A stretch of DNA of 64,000 bases from Lotus japonicus (GCF_012489685.1 NC_080046.1:31217763-31281762), one strand, 5' to 3'; numbered from the stretch's first letter, positions 1 through 14,844 are shown. The notes: a model not told the origin generated them from the sequence alone. Translations and numbers: made by a program.

Positions 1-3000
1 ATCGGTAAAAGTAGAAAACAGAACCTACAGGTAGAATTTTAAAGGTTCATTCAACCTCAAAATTCGAACAGCCATAACTTTTGGCCTGGAACCCAGAATT
101 AAGCATATTTTATATCCTTTTGGGGTAGAAGAAGCTACTTTATCCACCTGCCAGGCGAATTAAACGGCGGAACTCAATAAAAATTGAAAACGGAACCTAC
201 AGATTTAATTTTTAAGGTTAATTCGCCTGCAAACTTCGAACAGCCATAACTTTTGCCCCGGAACCCAGAATTGAGCATATTTTATATGCTTTGGGGGTAG
301 AAGAAGCTACCTTATTCACCTGCTTACCGAATTTAAGAGAGGAAATCGGTAAAAGTAAAAAAACAGAACTTACAGGTTGAATTTTGAAGTTTAATTCGGC
401 TGCAAACTTCGAACAGCAACGACTTTTGCACCGGAACCCAGAATTGAGCATATTTTATATGCTTTTGGGGTCGAAGAAGCTATTTTATTCACCTGCTAGC
501 CGAATTTAACGGGGGAAATCGGTAAAAGTAGAAAACTGAACCTACAGGTCGAATTTTGTGGGTTAATTCAGCTGCAAACTTCAAACAGCCGTAACGTTTG
601 CTCCGGAACCCAAAATTGAGCCTATTTTATATGCTTCTAGGGTTGAAGAGGCTATTTAATTCACCTGCTAGACGAATTTAACGGGTGAAATCGGTAAAAG
701 AAGAAAACGTAACCTACCGGTAGAGTTTTGAAAGTTAATTAGGCTGCAAACTTCAAACAGCAACGACTTTTGTCCCGAAACCCAAAATTGAGCATATTTT
801 ATATGATTTTGGGGTCGAAGAAGCTATTTTATTCGCCTGCTAGCCGAATTTAACGGGGGAAATCGGTAAAAGTAGAAAACAGAACGTACAGGTTGTATTT
901 TGAGGGTTAATTCGGCTGCAAACCTCAAACAGCCGTAACGTTTGCCCCGGAACATATAATTGAGCATATTTTATATGCTTCTGGGGTAGAAGAAGCTATT
1001 TTATTCACCTGCTTGACGAATTTAACGGGTGAAATCGGTAAAAGTAGAAAACGGAACTTACACGTTGAATTTTGAAAGTTAATTCGGCTGCAAACTTCAA
1101 AAAGCCATGACTTTTGCCCCGGAACCCAGAATTGAGCATATTTTATATGCTTTTGGGGTTGAAGAAGCTATTTTATTCACCTGCTAGACGAATTTAACGG
1201 GGGAAATCGGTAAAAGTAGAAAACAGAATCTACGGGTAGAATTTTAAAGGTTTATTCAGCGGCAAACTTCGAACAGCCATAACTTTTTGCCTGGAACCCA
1301 GAATTGAGCATATTTTATATCCTTTTGGGGTAGAAGAAGCAAATTTATCCACCTGCTTACCGAATTTGAGAGAGCCGAAACCCAGAATTGAGCATTTTTT
1401 ATATGCTTTTGGGGTAGAAGAAGCTATTTTATTCACCTGCTTACCGAATTTGAGAGAAGAAATCGGTAAAAGTAGAAAACAACAACGACTTTCGCCTACA
1501 GGTAGAATTTTAAAGATTCATTCAGCCGCAAACTTCGAACAGCCATAATTTTGGCCTGGAACCCAGAATTAAGCATATTTTATATCGTTTTGGGGTAGAA
1601 GAAGCTACTTTATCCACCTACCAGGCGAATTAAACGGGGGAAATCATTAAAAATTGAAAACGGAACCTAAAGGTTTAATTTTTAAGGTTAATTCGCCTGC
1701 AAACTTCAAACAGCCATAACTTTTGCCCCGGAACCCAAAATTGAGCATATTTTATATGCTTTGGGGGTAGAAGAAGTTACTTTATTCACCTCCTAGCCGA
1801 ATTTAACAAGGGAAATCGGTAAAAGTAGAAAACAGAACCTACAGGTTAAACTTTGAAGGTTCATTCTGCTGCAAACTTTAAACAGTCGTAACGTTTGCAC
1901 CGGAACCCAGAATTGAGCATATTTTATATGCTTCTGGGGTAGAAGAAGCTATTTTATTCACCTGCTTGACGAATTTAACGGGTGAAATCGGTAAAAATTG
2001 AAAACGGAACCTACAGGTTAAATTTTTAAGGTTAATTCGCCTGCAAACTTCAAACAGCCATAACTTTTGCCCCGGAACCCAGAATTGAGCATATTTTATA
2101 TGCTTTTAGGGTAGAAGAAGCTACTTTATTCACCTGCTAGCCGAATTTAACAAGGGAAATCAGTAAAAGTAGAAAACAGAACCTACAGGTTGAATTTTAA
2201 GGGTTAATTCGGCTACAAACTTCAAACAGCAACGACATTTGCCCCGGAACCCATAATTGAGCATATTTCATATGCTTTTGGGGTAGAAGAAGCTACTTTA
2301 TCCACCTGCGAGCCGAATTAAACAGGGGAAATCAATAAAAATAGAAAACGGAACCTACAGGTTTAATTTTTAAGGTTAATTCGCCTGCAAACTTCAAACA
2401 GCCATAACTTTTGCCCCAGAACCCAGAATTGAGCATATTTTATATGCTTTGGGGGTAGAAGAAGCTACTTTATTCACCTGCTAGCCGAATTTAACAAGGG
2501 AAATCGGTAAAAGTAGAAAACAGAACCTACAGGTTAAAGTTTGAAGGTTCATTCTGCTGCAAACTTTAAACAGCCGTAACGTTTGCCCCGGAACCCAGAA
2601 TTGAGCATATTTTATATGCTTTTGGGGTAGAAGAAGCCATTTTATTCACCTGCTTGACGAATTTAACGGGTGAAATCGGTAAAAGTAGAAAACGGAACTT
2701 ACAGGTTGAATTTTGAAAGTTAATCGGCTGCAAACTTCAAACAGCCATGACTTTTGCCCCGGAACCCAGAATTGAGCATATTTTATATGCTTTTGGGGTG
2801 GAAGAAGCTACTTTATTCTCCTGCTAGCCTAATAAAACAAGGAAAACCGGTAAAAATAGAAAACGGAAACTTCGGGTTGAATTTTAATGGTTAATTCGGC
2901 TGCAAACTTCAAACAACCATAACTTTTATACCGGAACCCAGAATTGAGCATATTTCATATGCTTTTGGGGTCGAAGAAGCTATTTTATTCACCTGCTTAC

Positions 3001-3533
3001 CGAATTTAAGAGAGAAAATCGGTAAAAGTAGAAAACAGAACCTACAGGTTGAATTTTAAAGGTTCATTCGGCCGCAAACTTCAAACAACCGTAACGTTTG
3101 CCCCGGAACCCAGAATTGAGCATATTTTATATGCTTTTGGCGTAGAAGAAGCTACTTTATTCACCTGCTAGCCAGATTTAACAAGGGAAATCGGTAAAAG
3201 TAGAAAACAGAACCTACAGGTTGAATTTTGAGGGTTAATTCGGCTGCAAACTTCAAACAGCCGTAACGTTTGCTCCGGAACCCAAAATTGAGCCTATTTT
3301 ATATGCTTCTAGGGTTGAAGAAGCTATTTAATTCACCTACTAGACGAATTTAACGGGTGAAATCGGTAAAAGTAGAAAACGGAACTTACAGGTTGAATTT
3401 TGAAAGTTAATTAGGCTGCAAATTTCAAACAGCAACGACTTTTGCCCCGGAACCCAGAATTGAGCATATTTTATATGTTTTTGGGGTCGAAGAAGCTATA
3501 TTATTCACCTGCTAGCCGAATTTAACGGGGGAA
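1..3533. repeat. 3533-bp higher-order satellite unit, copy 1
   Basis: The first of three tandem copies of a multimer of about 20 full monomers plus one 84-bp truncated monomer (1293-1376). The window start matches position 3534 exactly in register, so the true left end of this copy may lie outside the window. Copies are nearly identical to one another, while monomers inside a copy differ at many positions. That is the signature of higher-order amplification. Confidence 0.95.
1293..1376. repeat. 84-bp truncated satellite monomer (tag of the 3533-bp unit)
   Basis: The distance from one GGAACCC-type landmark to the next is 84 bp instead of ~172. The sequence jumps from CCGAATTTGAGAGA directly to GCCGAAACCCAGAATTGAG, so the second half of the monomer is missing. 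The same junction recurs at 4826-4909, 8359-8442, 16808-16891, 19129-19212 and 20590-20673. A single origin followed by copying is the simplest reading. Confidence 0.9.
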
Positions 3534-6500
3534 ATCGGTAAAAGTAGAAAACAGAACCTACAGGTAGAATTTTAAAGGTTCATTCGACCTCAAACTTCGA
3601 ACAGCCATAACTTTTGGCCTGGAACCCAGAATTAAGCATATTTTATATCCTTTTGGGGTAGAAGAAGCTACTTTATCCACCTGCCAGGCGAATTAAACGG
3701 CGGAACTCAATAAAAATTGAAAACGGAACCTAAAGATTTAATTTTTAAGGTTAATTCGCCTGCAAACTTCAAACAGCCATAACTTTTGCCCCGGAACCCA
3801 GAATTGAGCATATTTTATATGCTTTGGGGGTAGAAGAAGCTACCTTATTCACCTGCTTACCGAATTTAAGAGAGGAAATCGGTAAAAGTAAAAAAACAGA
3901 ACTTACAGGTTGAATTTTGAAGTTTAATTCGGCTGCAAACTTCGAACAGCAACGACTTTTGCACCGGAACCCAGAATTGAGCATATTTTATATGCTTTTG
4001 GGGTCGAAGAAGCTATTTTATTCACCTGCTAGCCGAATTTAACGGGGGAAATCGGTAAAAGTAGAAAACTGAACCTACAGGTCGAATTTTGTGGGTTAAT
4101 TCAGCTGCAAACTTCAAACAGCCGTAACGTTTGCTCCGGAACCCAAAATTGAGCCTATTTTATATGCTTCTAGGGTTGAAGAGGCTATTTAATTCACCTG
4201 CTAGACGAATTTAACGGGTGAAATCGGTAAAAGAAGAAAACGTATCCTACCGGTAGAGTTTTGAAAGTTAATTAGGCTGCAAACTTCAAACAGCAACGAC
4301 TTTTGTCCCGGAACCCAAAATTGAGCATATTTTATATGATTTTGGGGTCGAAGAAGCTATTTTATTCGCCTGCTAGCCGAATTTAACGGGGGAAATCGGT
4401 AAAAGTAGAAAACAGAACGTACAGGTTGTATTTTGAGGGTTAATTCGGCTGCAAACCTCAAACAGCCGTAACGTTTGCCCCGGAACATATAATTGAGCAT
4501 ATTTTATATGCTTCTGGGGTAGAAGAAGCTATTTTATTCACCTGCTTGACGAATTTAACGGGTGAAATCGGTAAAAGTAGAAAACGGAACTTACACGTTG
4601 AATTTTGAAAGTTAATTCGGCTGCAAACTTCAAAAAGCCATGACTTTTGCCCCGGAACCCAGAATTGAGCATATTTTATATGCTTTTGGGGTTGAAGAAG
4701 CTATTTTATTCACCTGCTAGACGAATTTAACGGGGGAAATCGGTAAAAGTAGAAAACAGAATCTACGGGTAGAATTTTAAAGGTTTATTCAGCGGCAAAC
4801 TTCGAACAGCCATAACTTTTTGCCTGGAACCCAGAATTGAGCATATTTTATATCCTTTTGGGGTAGAAGAAGCAAATTTATCCACCTGCTTACCGAATTT
4901 GAGAGAGCCGAAACCCAGAATTGAGCATTTTTTATATGCTTTTGGGGTAGAAGAAGCTATTTTATTCACCTGCTTACCGAATTTGAGAGAAGAAATCGGT
5001 AAAAGTAGAAAACAACAACGACTTTCGCCTACAGGTAGAATTTTAAAGATTCATTCAGCCGCAAACTTCGAACAGCCATAATTTTGGCCTGGAACCCAGA
5101 ATTAAGCATATTTTATATCGTTTTGGGGTAGAAGAAGCTACTTTATCCACCTACCAGGCGAATTAAACGGGGGAAATCATTAAAAATTGAAAACGGAACC
5201 TAAAGGTTTAATTTTTAAGGTTAATTCGCCTGCAAACTTCAAACAGCCATAACTTTTGCCCCGGAACCCAAAATTGAGCATATTTTATATGCTTTGGGGG
5301 TAGAAGAAGTTACTTTATTCACCTCCTAGCCGAATTTAACAAGGGAAATCGGTAAAAGTAGAAAACAGAACCTACAGGTTAAACTTTGAAGGTTCATTCT
5401 GCTGCAAACTTTAAACAGTCGTAACGTTTGCACCGGAACCCAGAATTGAGCATATTTTATATGCTTCTGGGGTAGAAGAAGCTATTTTATTCACCTGCTT
5501 GACGAATTTAACGGGTGAAATCGGTAAAAATTGAAAACGGAACCTACAGGTTAAATTTTTAAGGTTAATTCGCCTGCAAACTTCAAACAGCCATAACTTT
5601 TGCCCCGGAACCCAGAATTGAGCATATTTTATATGCTTTTAGGGTAGAAGAAGCTACTTTATTCACCTGCTAGCCGAATTTAACAAGGGAAATCAGTAAA
5701 AGTAGAAAACAGAACCTACAGGTTGAATTTTAAGGGTTAATTCGGCTACAAACTTCAAACAGCAACGACATTTGCCCCGGAACCCATAATTGAGCATATT
5801 TCATATGCTTTTGGGGTAGAAGAAGCTACTTTATCCACCTGCGAGCCGAATTAAACAGGGGAAATCAATAAAAATAGAAAACGGAACCTACAGGTTTAAT
5901 TTTTAAGGTTAATTCGCCTGCAAACTTCAAACAGCCATAACTTTTGCCCCAGAACCCAGAATTGAGCATATTTTATATGCTTTGGGGGTAGAAGAAGCTA
6001 CTTTATTCACCTGCTAGCCGAATTTAACAAGGGAAATCGGTAAAAGTAGAAAACAGAACCTACAGGTTAAAGTTTGAAGGTTCATTCTGCTGCAAACTTT
6101 AAACAGCCGTAACGTTTGCCCCGGAACCCAGAATTGAGCATATTTTATATGCTTTTGGGGTAGAAGAAGCCATTTTATTCACCTGCTTGACGAATTTAAC
6201 GGGTGAAATCGGTAAAAGTAGAAAACGGAACTTACAGGTTGAATTTTGAAAGTTAATCGGCTGCAAACTTCAAACAGCCATGACTTTTGCCCCGGAACCC
6301 AGAATTGAGCATATTTTATATGCTTTTGGGGTGGAAGAAGCTACTTTATTCTCCTGCTAGCCTAATAAAACAAGGAAAACCGGTAAAAATAGAAAACGGA
6401 AACTTCGGGTTGAATTTTAATGGTTAATTCGGCTGCAAACTTCAAACAACCATAACTTTTATACCGGAACCCAGAATTGAGCATATTTCATATGCTTTTG

Positions 6501-7066
6501 GGGTCGAAGAAGCTATTTTATTCACCTGCTTACCGAATTTAAGAGAGAAAATCGGTAAAAGTAGAAAACAGAACCTACAGGTTGAATTTTAAAGGTTCAT
6601 TCGGCCGCAAACTTCAAACAACCGTAACGTTTGCCCCGGAACCCAGAATTGAGCATATTTTATATGCTTTTGGCGTAGAAGAAGCTACTTTATTCACCTG
6701 CTAGCCAGATTTAACAAGGGAAATCGGTAAAAGTAGAAAACAGAACCTACAGGTTGAATTTTGAGGGTTAATTCGGCTGCAAACTTCAAACAGCCGTAAC
6801 GTTTGCTCCGGAACCCAAAATTGAGCCTATTTTATATGCTTCTAGGGTTGAAGAAGCTATTTAATTCACCTACTAGACGAATTTAACGGGTGAAATCGGT
6901 AAAAGTAGAAAACGGAACTTACAGGTTGAATTTTGAAAGTTAATTAGGCTGCAAATTTCAAACAGCAACGACTTTTGCCCCGGAACCCAGAATTGAGCAT
7001 ATTTTATATGTTTTTGGGGTCGAAGAAGCTATATTATTCACCTGCTAGCCGAATTTAACGGGGGAA
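3534..7066. repeat. 3533-bp higher-order satellite unit, copy 2
   Basis: This copy is offset 3533 bp from copy 1 with only scattered base changes by eye, for example near 3590-3600 where copy 1 has an A-rich variant at 48-62. It carries the truncated monomer at 4826-4909. Confidence 0.95.
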
Positions 7067-8985
7067 ATCGGTAAAAGTAGAAAACAGAACCTACAGGTAG
7101 AATTTTAAAGGTTCATTCGACCTCAAACTTCGAACAGCCATAACTTTTGGCCTGGAACCCAGAATTAAGCATATTTTATATCCTTTTGGGGTAGAAGAAG
7201 CTACTTTATCCACCTGCCAGGCGAATTAAACGGCGGAACTCAATAAAAATTGAAAACGGAACCTAAAGATTTAATTTTTAAGGTTAATTCGCCTGCAAAC
7301 TTCAAACAGCCATAACTTTTGCCCCGGAACCCAGAATTGAGCATATTTTATATGCTTTGGGGGTAGAAGAAGCTACCTTATTCACCTGCTTACCGAATTT
7401 AAGAGAGGAAATCGGTAAAAGTAAAAAAACAGAACTTACAGGTTGAATTTTGAAGTTTAATTCGGCTGCAAACTTCGAACAGCAACGACTTTTGCACCGG
7501 AACCCAGAATTGAGCATATTTTATATGCTTTTGGGGTCGAAGAAGCTATTTTATTCACCTGCTAGCTGAATTTAACGGGGGAAATCGGTAAAAGTAGAAA
7601 ACAGAACCTACAGGTCGAATTTTGTGGTTTAATTCAGCTGCAAACTTCAAACAGCCGTAACGTTTGCTCCGGAACCCAAAATTGAGCCTATTTTATATGC
7701 TTCTAGGGTTGAAGAGGCTATTTAATTCACCTGCTAGACGAATTTAACGGGTGAAATCGGTAAAAGAAGAAAACGTATCCTACCGGTAGAGTTTTGAAAG
7801 TTAATTAGGCTGCAAACTTCAAACAGCAACGACTTTTGTCCCGGAACCCAAAATTGAGCATATTTTATATGATTTTGGGGTCGAAGAAGCTATTTTATTC
7901 GCCTGCTAGCCGAATTTAACGGGGGAAATCGGTAAAAGTAGAAAACAGAACGTACAGGTTGTATTTTGAGGGTTAATTCGGCTGCAAACCTCAAACAGCC
8001 GTAACGTTTGCCCCGGAACATATAATTGAGCATATTTTATATGCTTCTGGGGTAGAAGAAGCTATTTTATTCACCTGCTTGACGAATTTAACGGGTGAAA
8101 TCGGTAAAAGTAGAAAACGGAACTTACACGTTGAATTTTGAAAGTTAATTCGGCTGCAAACTTCAAAAAGCCATGACTTTTGCCCCGGAACCCAGAATTG
8201 AGCATATTTTATATGCTTTTGGGGTTGAAGAAGCTATTTTATTCACCTGCTAGACGAATTTAACGGGGGAAATCGGTAAAAGTAGAAAACAGAATCTACG
8301 GGTAGAATTTTAAAGGTTTATTCAGCCGCAAACTTCGAACAGCCATAACTTTTTGCCTGGAACCCAGAATTGAGCATATTTTATATCCTTTTGGGGTAGA
8401 AGAAGCAAATTTATCCACCTGCTTACCGAATTTGAGAGAGCCGAAACCCAGAATTGAGCATTTTTTATATGCTTTTGGGGTAGAAGAAGCTATTTTATTC
8501 ACCTGCTTACCGAATTTGAGAGAAGAAATCGGTAAAAGTAGAAAACAACAACGACTTTCGCCTACAGGTAGAATTTTAAAGGTTCATTCAGCCGCAAACT
8601 TCGAACAGCCATAATTTTGGCCTGAAACCCAGAATTAAGCATATTTTATATCGTTTTGGGGTAGAAGAAGCTACTTTATCCACCTACCAGGCGAATTAAA
8701 CGGGGGAAATCAATAAAAATTGAAAACGGAACCTACAGGTTTAATTTTTAAGGTTAATTCGCCTGCAAACTTCAAACAGCCATAACTTTTGCCCCGGAAC
8801 CCAAAATTGATCATATTTTATATGCTTTGGGGGTAGAAAAAGTTACTTTATTCACCTGCTAGCCGAATTTAACAAGGGAAATCGGTAAAAGTAGAAAACA
8901 GAACCTACAGGTTAAACTTTGAAGGTTCATTCTGCTGCAAACTTTAAACAGCCGTAACGTTTGCACCGGAACCCAGAATTGAGCA
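7067..8985. repeat. 3533-bp higher-order satellite unit, partial copy 3
   Basis: In register with copies 1 and 2 until about 8985, where the next monomer switches to a different variant (CATTTCATATG with a GGGGTCGAAG box in place of the expected type). It carries the truncated monomer at 8359-8442. The breakpoint lies inside the conserved GAATTGAGCATAT block, as expected for unequal exchange between homologous monomers. Confidence 0.9.
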
Positions 8986-11900
8986 TATTTCATATGCTTT
9001 TGGGGTCGAAGAAGCTATTTTATTCACCTGCTAGACGAATTTAACGGGGGAAATGGGTAAAAGTAGAAAACGGAACCTACAGGTTGAATTTTGAAAGTTA
9101 ATTCGGCTGCAAACTTCAAACAACAATGACTTTTGCCACGGAACCCAGAATTAAGCATATTTTATATCCTTTTGGGGTAGAAAAAGCTACTTTATCCACC
9201 TGCGAGCCGAATTAAACGGGGGAAATCTATAAAAATTGAAAACGGAACCTACAGGTTTAATTTTTAAGGTTAATTTGCCTGCAAACTTCAAACAGCCATA
9301 ACTTTTGCCCCGGAACCCAGAATTGAGCATATTCTATATGCTTTGGGGGTAGAAGAAGCTACTTTATCCACCAGTCAGGCGAATTAAACGGGGGAAATCA
9401 ATAAAAATTGAAAACGGAATCTACAGGTTTAATTTTGAAGGTTAATTCGCCTGCAAACTTCAAACAGCCATAACGTTTGCCCCGGAACCCAGAATTGAGC
9501 ATATTTTATATGTTTTTGGGGTAGAAGAAGCTACTTTATTCACCTGCTAGCAGAATTTAACAAGGGACATCGGTAAAAGTAGAAAACAGAACCTACACGT
9601 TGAAGTTTGATGGTTAATTCGGTTGCAAACTTCAAACAGCAACGACTTTTGCCCCGGAACCCAGAATTGAGCATATTTCATATGGTTTTGGGGTCGAAGA
9701 AGCTATTTTATTCAACTGCTAGCCGAATTTAACGGGGGAATTTCGAACAGCCATAACGTTTGGCCTGAAACCCAAAATTGAGCATATTTTATATCCTTTT
9801 GGGGTAGAAGAAGCTACTTTATCCACCTGCCAGGCGAATTAAACGCGGGAAATCAATAAAATTGAAAACGGAACCTACAGGTTTAATTTTTAAGGTTAAT
9901 TCGCTGCAAACTTCAAACAGCCATAACATTTGCCCCGGAACCCAGAATTGAGCATATTTTATATGCTTTTGGTGTAGAAGAAGCTACTTTTTTCACCTGC
10001 TAGCCGGATTTGACAAGGGAAATCGGTAAAAGTAAAAAAACAGAACCTACAGGTTGAATTTTGAGGGTTAATTCGGCTACAAACTTCAAATAGCAACGAC
10101 TTTTGCCCCGGAACCCAGAATTGAGCATATTTCATATGCTTTTGGGGTAGAAGAAGCAACTTTATCCACCTGCGTGCCAAATTAAACGGGGGAAATCTAT
10201 AAAAATTGAAAACGGAACCTACAGGTTTTATTTTTAAGGTTAATTCGCCTGCAAACTTCAAACAGCCATAACATTTGCCCCGGAACCCAGAATTGAGCAT
10301 ATGTTATATGCTTTTGGTGTAGAAGAAGCTACTTTTTCACCTGCTAGCCAGATTTAACAAGGGAAATCGGTAAAAGTAGAAAACAGAACCTACAGGTTGA
10401 ATTTTGAGGGTTAATTCGGCTACAAACTTCAAACAGCCGTAACGTTTGCTCCGGAACCCAAAATTGAGCCTATTTTATATGCTTCTGGGGTAGTAGAAGC
10501 TATTTAATTCACCTGCTAGACGAATTTAACGGGTGAAATCGTTAAAAGTAGAAAACGGAGCCTACAGGTTGAATTTTGAAAGTAAATTCGGCTGCAAACT
10601 TCAAACAGCAAGGACTTTTGCCCCGGAACCCAGAATTGAGCATATTTTATATGCTTTTGGGGTCGAAGAAGTTACTTTATTCACCTGCTAGCCGGATTTA
10701 ACAAGGGAAATCGGTAAAAGTAGAAAACATAACCTACAGGTAGAATTTTAAGGGTTCATTCGGCTACAAACTTCAAACAGCCATAACGTTTAGCCCGGAA
10801 CCCAGAATTAAGCATATTTTATATCCTTTTGAAGTAGAAGAAGCTACTTTATCCACCTGCCAGCCGAATTAAACGGGAGAAATCAATAAAAATTGAAAAC
10901 AGAACCTACAGGTTTAATTTTTAAGGTCAATTCGCCTGCAAACTTCAAAGAGCCATAACTTTTGCCCCGGAACCTAGAATTGAGCATATTTTATATGCTT
11001 TGGGGGTAGAAGAACCTCCTTTATTCACTTGCTAGCCGAATTTCACAAGGGAAATCAGTAAAGTAGAAAACAGAACCTACAGGTTAAAGTTTGAAGGTTC
11101 ATTCTGCTGCAAACTTTGAACAGCCGTAACGTTTGCCCCGGAACCTAGAATTGAGCATATTTTATATGCTTCTGGGGTAGAAGAAGCTATTTTATTCACC
11201 TGCTTGACGAATTTAACGGGTGAAATCGGTAAAAATAGAAAACGGAACTTACAGGGTTGAATTTTGAAAGTTAATTCGGCTGCCAACTTCAAACGGCCAT
11301 GACTCTTGCCCCGGAACCCAGAATTGAGCATATTTTATATGCTTTTGGGGTGGAAGAAGCTACTTAATTCTCCTGCTAGCCGAATAAAACGAGGAAAACC
11401 GGTAAAATTAGAAAACGGAAACTTCGGGTTGAATTTTGAAGGTTAATTCGGCTGCTAACTTCAAACAACCATAATTTTTATCCCGGAACCCAGAATTGAG
11501 CATTTTTTATATGCTTTTGGTGTAGAAGAAGCTATTTTATTCACCTGCTTATCGAATTTAAGAGAGGAAATCGGTAAAAGTAGAAAACAGAACCTACAGG
11601 TTGAATTTTGAAGTTTAATTCGGCTGCAAACTTCAAACAGCAACGACTTTTGCACCGGAACCCAGAATTGAGCATATTTTATATGCTTTGGGGGTCTAAG
11701 AAGCTATTTTATTCACCTGCTAGCCGAATTTAACGGGGGAAATCGGTTAAAGTAGAAAACAGAACCTACAGGTTGAATTTTAAAGGTTTATTCAGCCGCA
11801 AACTTCGAACAGCCATAACTTTTGCCACGGAACCCAGAATTGAGCATATTTTATATGCTTTGGGGGTAGAAGAAGCTACTTTATTCACCTGCTAGCCGAA

Positions 11901-13124
11901 TTTAACAAGGGAAATCGGTAAAAGTAGAAAACAGAACCTACAGGTTTAAGATTGAAGGTTCATTCTGCTGCAAACTTTAAACAGCCGTAACGTTTGCCCC
12001 CGGAACCCAGAATTAACATATTTTATATGCTTCTGGGGTAGAAGAAGCTATTTAATTCACCTGCTAGACGAATTTAACGGGTGAAATCGGTAAAAGTAGA
12101 AAACGGAACCTATAGGTTGAATTTTGAAAGTTAATCGGCTGCAAACTTCAAACAGCAACGACTTTTGCCCCGAAACCCAGAATTGAACATATTTTATATG
12201 ATTTTGGGGTCGAAGAAGCTATTTTATTCGCCTGCTAGCCGAATTTAACGGGGGAAATCGGTAAAAGTAGAAAACAGAACCTACACGTAGAATTTTAAAG
12301 GTACATTCAGCCGCATACTTCGAACAGCCATAACTTTTGGCCGGGAACCCAGAATTGAGCATATTTTATATCCTTTTGGGGTAGAAGAAGCTACTATATC
12401 CACCTGCCAGGCGAATTAAATGGGGGAAATCTATAAAAATTGAAAACGGAACCTACAGGTTTAATTTTTAAGGTTAATTCGCCTGCAAACTTCAAACAGC
12501 CATAACTTTTGCCCCGGAACCCAGAATTGAGCATATTTTATATGCTTTGGGGGTTGAAGAAGCTACTTTATTCACCTGCTAGCCAGATTTAATAAGGGAA
12601 ATAGGTAAAAGTAGAAAACGGAACCTACAGGTAGAATTTTAAAGGGTTAATTCGGCTGCAAACTTCAAACAGCCGTAACGTTTGCCCCGGAACCCAGAAT
12701 TGAGCATATTTTATATCCTTTTTGGGTAGAAGAAGCTACTTTATCCGCCTGCCAGGCGAATTAAACGGGGGAAATCAATAAAAATTGAAAACGGAACCTG
12801 AGGTTTAATTTTTAAGGTTAATTCGCCTGCTAAATTCAAACAGCCATAACTTTTGCCCCGGAACCCAGAATTGAGCATATTTTATATGCTTTTGGGGTAG
12901 AAGAAGCTACTTTATTCACCTGCTAGCCGGATTTAACAAGGGAAATCGGTAAAAGTAGAAAACAGAACTTACAGATTGAATTTTGAGGGATAATTCGACT
13001 GCAAACTTCAAACAGCAACGACTTTTGCCCCGGAACCCAGAATAGAGCTTATTTCATATGCTTTTGGGGTCGAAGAAGCTACTTTATCCACCTGCCAGGC
13101 GAATTAAACGCGGGAAATCAATAA

Positions 13125-14555
13125 AATTGAAAAAGGAACCTACAGGTTTAAGGTTTAAGGTTAATTCGCCTGCAAACATCAAACAGCCGTAACGTTTGCC
13201 CCGGAACCCAGAATTGAGCATATTTTATATGCTTTTGGTCTAGAAGAAGATACTTTATTCACCTGCTAGCCAGATTTAACAAGGGAAATCGGTAAAAGTA
13301 GAAAACAGAACCTACAGGTTGAATTTTGAGGGTTAATTCGGCTGCAAACTTCAAACAGCCGTAACGTTTGCTCCGGAACCCAAAATTGAGCCTATTTTAT
13401 ATGCTTTTAGGGTAGAAGAAGCTATTTAATTCACCTGCTAGACGAATTTAACGGGTGAAATCGGTAAAAGTAGAAAACGGAACCTATAGGTTGAATATTG
13501 AAAGTAAATTCGGCTGCAAACTTCAAACAGCAACGACTTTTGCTCCGGAACCCAGAATTGAACATATTTTATATGATTTTGGGGTCGAAGAAGCTATTTT
13601 ATTCGCCTGCTAGGCGAATTTAACGGGGGAAATCGGTAAAAGTAGAAAACAGAACCTACACGTAGAATTTTAAAGGTACATTCAGCCGCATACTTCGAAC
13701 AGCCATAACTTTTGGCCGGGAACCCAGAATTGAGCATATTTTATATCCTTTTGGGGTAGATGAAGCTACTATATCCACCTGCCAGGCGAATTAAACGGGG
13801 GAAATCTATAAAAATTGAAAACGGAACCTACAGGTTTAATTTTTAAGGTTAATTCGCCTGCAAACTTCAAACAGCCATAACTTTTGCCCCGGAACCCAGA
13901 ATTGAGCATATTTTATATGCATTGGGGGTTGAAGAAGCTACTTTATTCACCTGCTAGCCAGATTTAATAAGGGAAATCGGTAAAAGTAGAAAACAGATTC
14001 TACAGGTTGTATTTTGAGGGTTAACTCGGCTGCAAACTTCAAACAGCCGTAACGTTTGCCCCGGAACATAAAATTGAGCATATTTTATATGCTTCTGGGG
14101 TAGAAGAAGCTAATTTATTCATCTGCTTGACGAATTTAACGGGTGAAATCGGTAAAAGTAGAAAACGGAACTTACAGGTTGAGTTTTGAAAGTTAATTCG
14201 GCTGCAAACTTCAAACGGCCATGACTTTTGCCCCGGAACCTAGAATTAAGCATATTTTATATCCTTTTTGGGTAGAAGAAGCTACTTTATCCACCTGCCA
14301 GGCGAATTAAACGGGGGAAATCAATAAAAATTGAAAACGGAACCTACAGGTTTAATTTTTAAGGTTAATTCGCCTGCTAACTTCAAACAGCCATAACTTT
14401 TGCCCCGGAACCCAGAATTGAGCATATTTTATATGCTTTTGGTGTAGAAGAAGCTACTTTAATCACCTGCTAGCCGGATTTAACAAGGGAAATCGGTAAA
14501 AGAAGAAAACAGAACCTACAGGTTGAATTTTGAGGGTTAATTCGGCTGCAAACTT
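13125..14555. repeat. Satellite block duplicated at 1720-bp offset, copy 1
   Basis: A run of about eight monomers that reappears about 1720 bp (ten monomers) downstream at 14845-16268. Shared rare variants include AAAAAGGAACCTACAGG, CTTTTGGTCTAGAAGAAG and AAACAGATTCTACAGG. The edges were judged by eye and may be off by tens of bases. Confidence 0.85.
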
Positions 14556-14844
14556 CAAACAGCAACGACTTTTGCCCCGGAACCCAGAATAGAGCTTATT
14601 TCATATGCTTTTGGGGTCGAAGAAGCTATTTTATTCACCTGCTAGTCGAATATAACGGGGGAAATCGGTAAAAGTAGAAAACAGAACCTACAGGTAGAAT
14701 TTTAAAAGTTTATTTAGCCACAAACTTCGAACAGCCATAACTTTTGGCCTGGAACCCAAAATTAAGCATATTTTATATCCTTTTGGTGTAGAAGAAGCTA
14801 CTTTATCCACCTGCCAGGCGAATTAAACGGGGGAAATCAATAAA

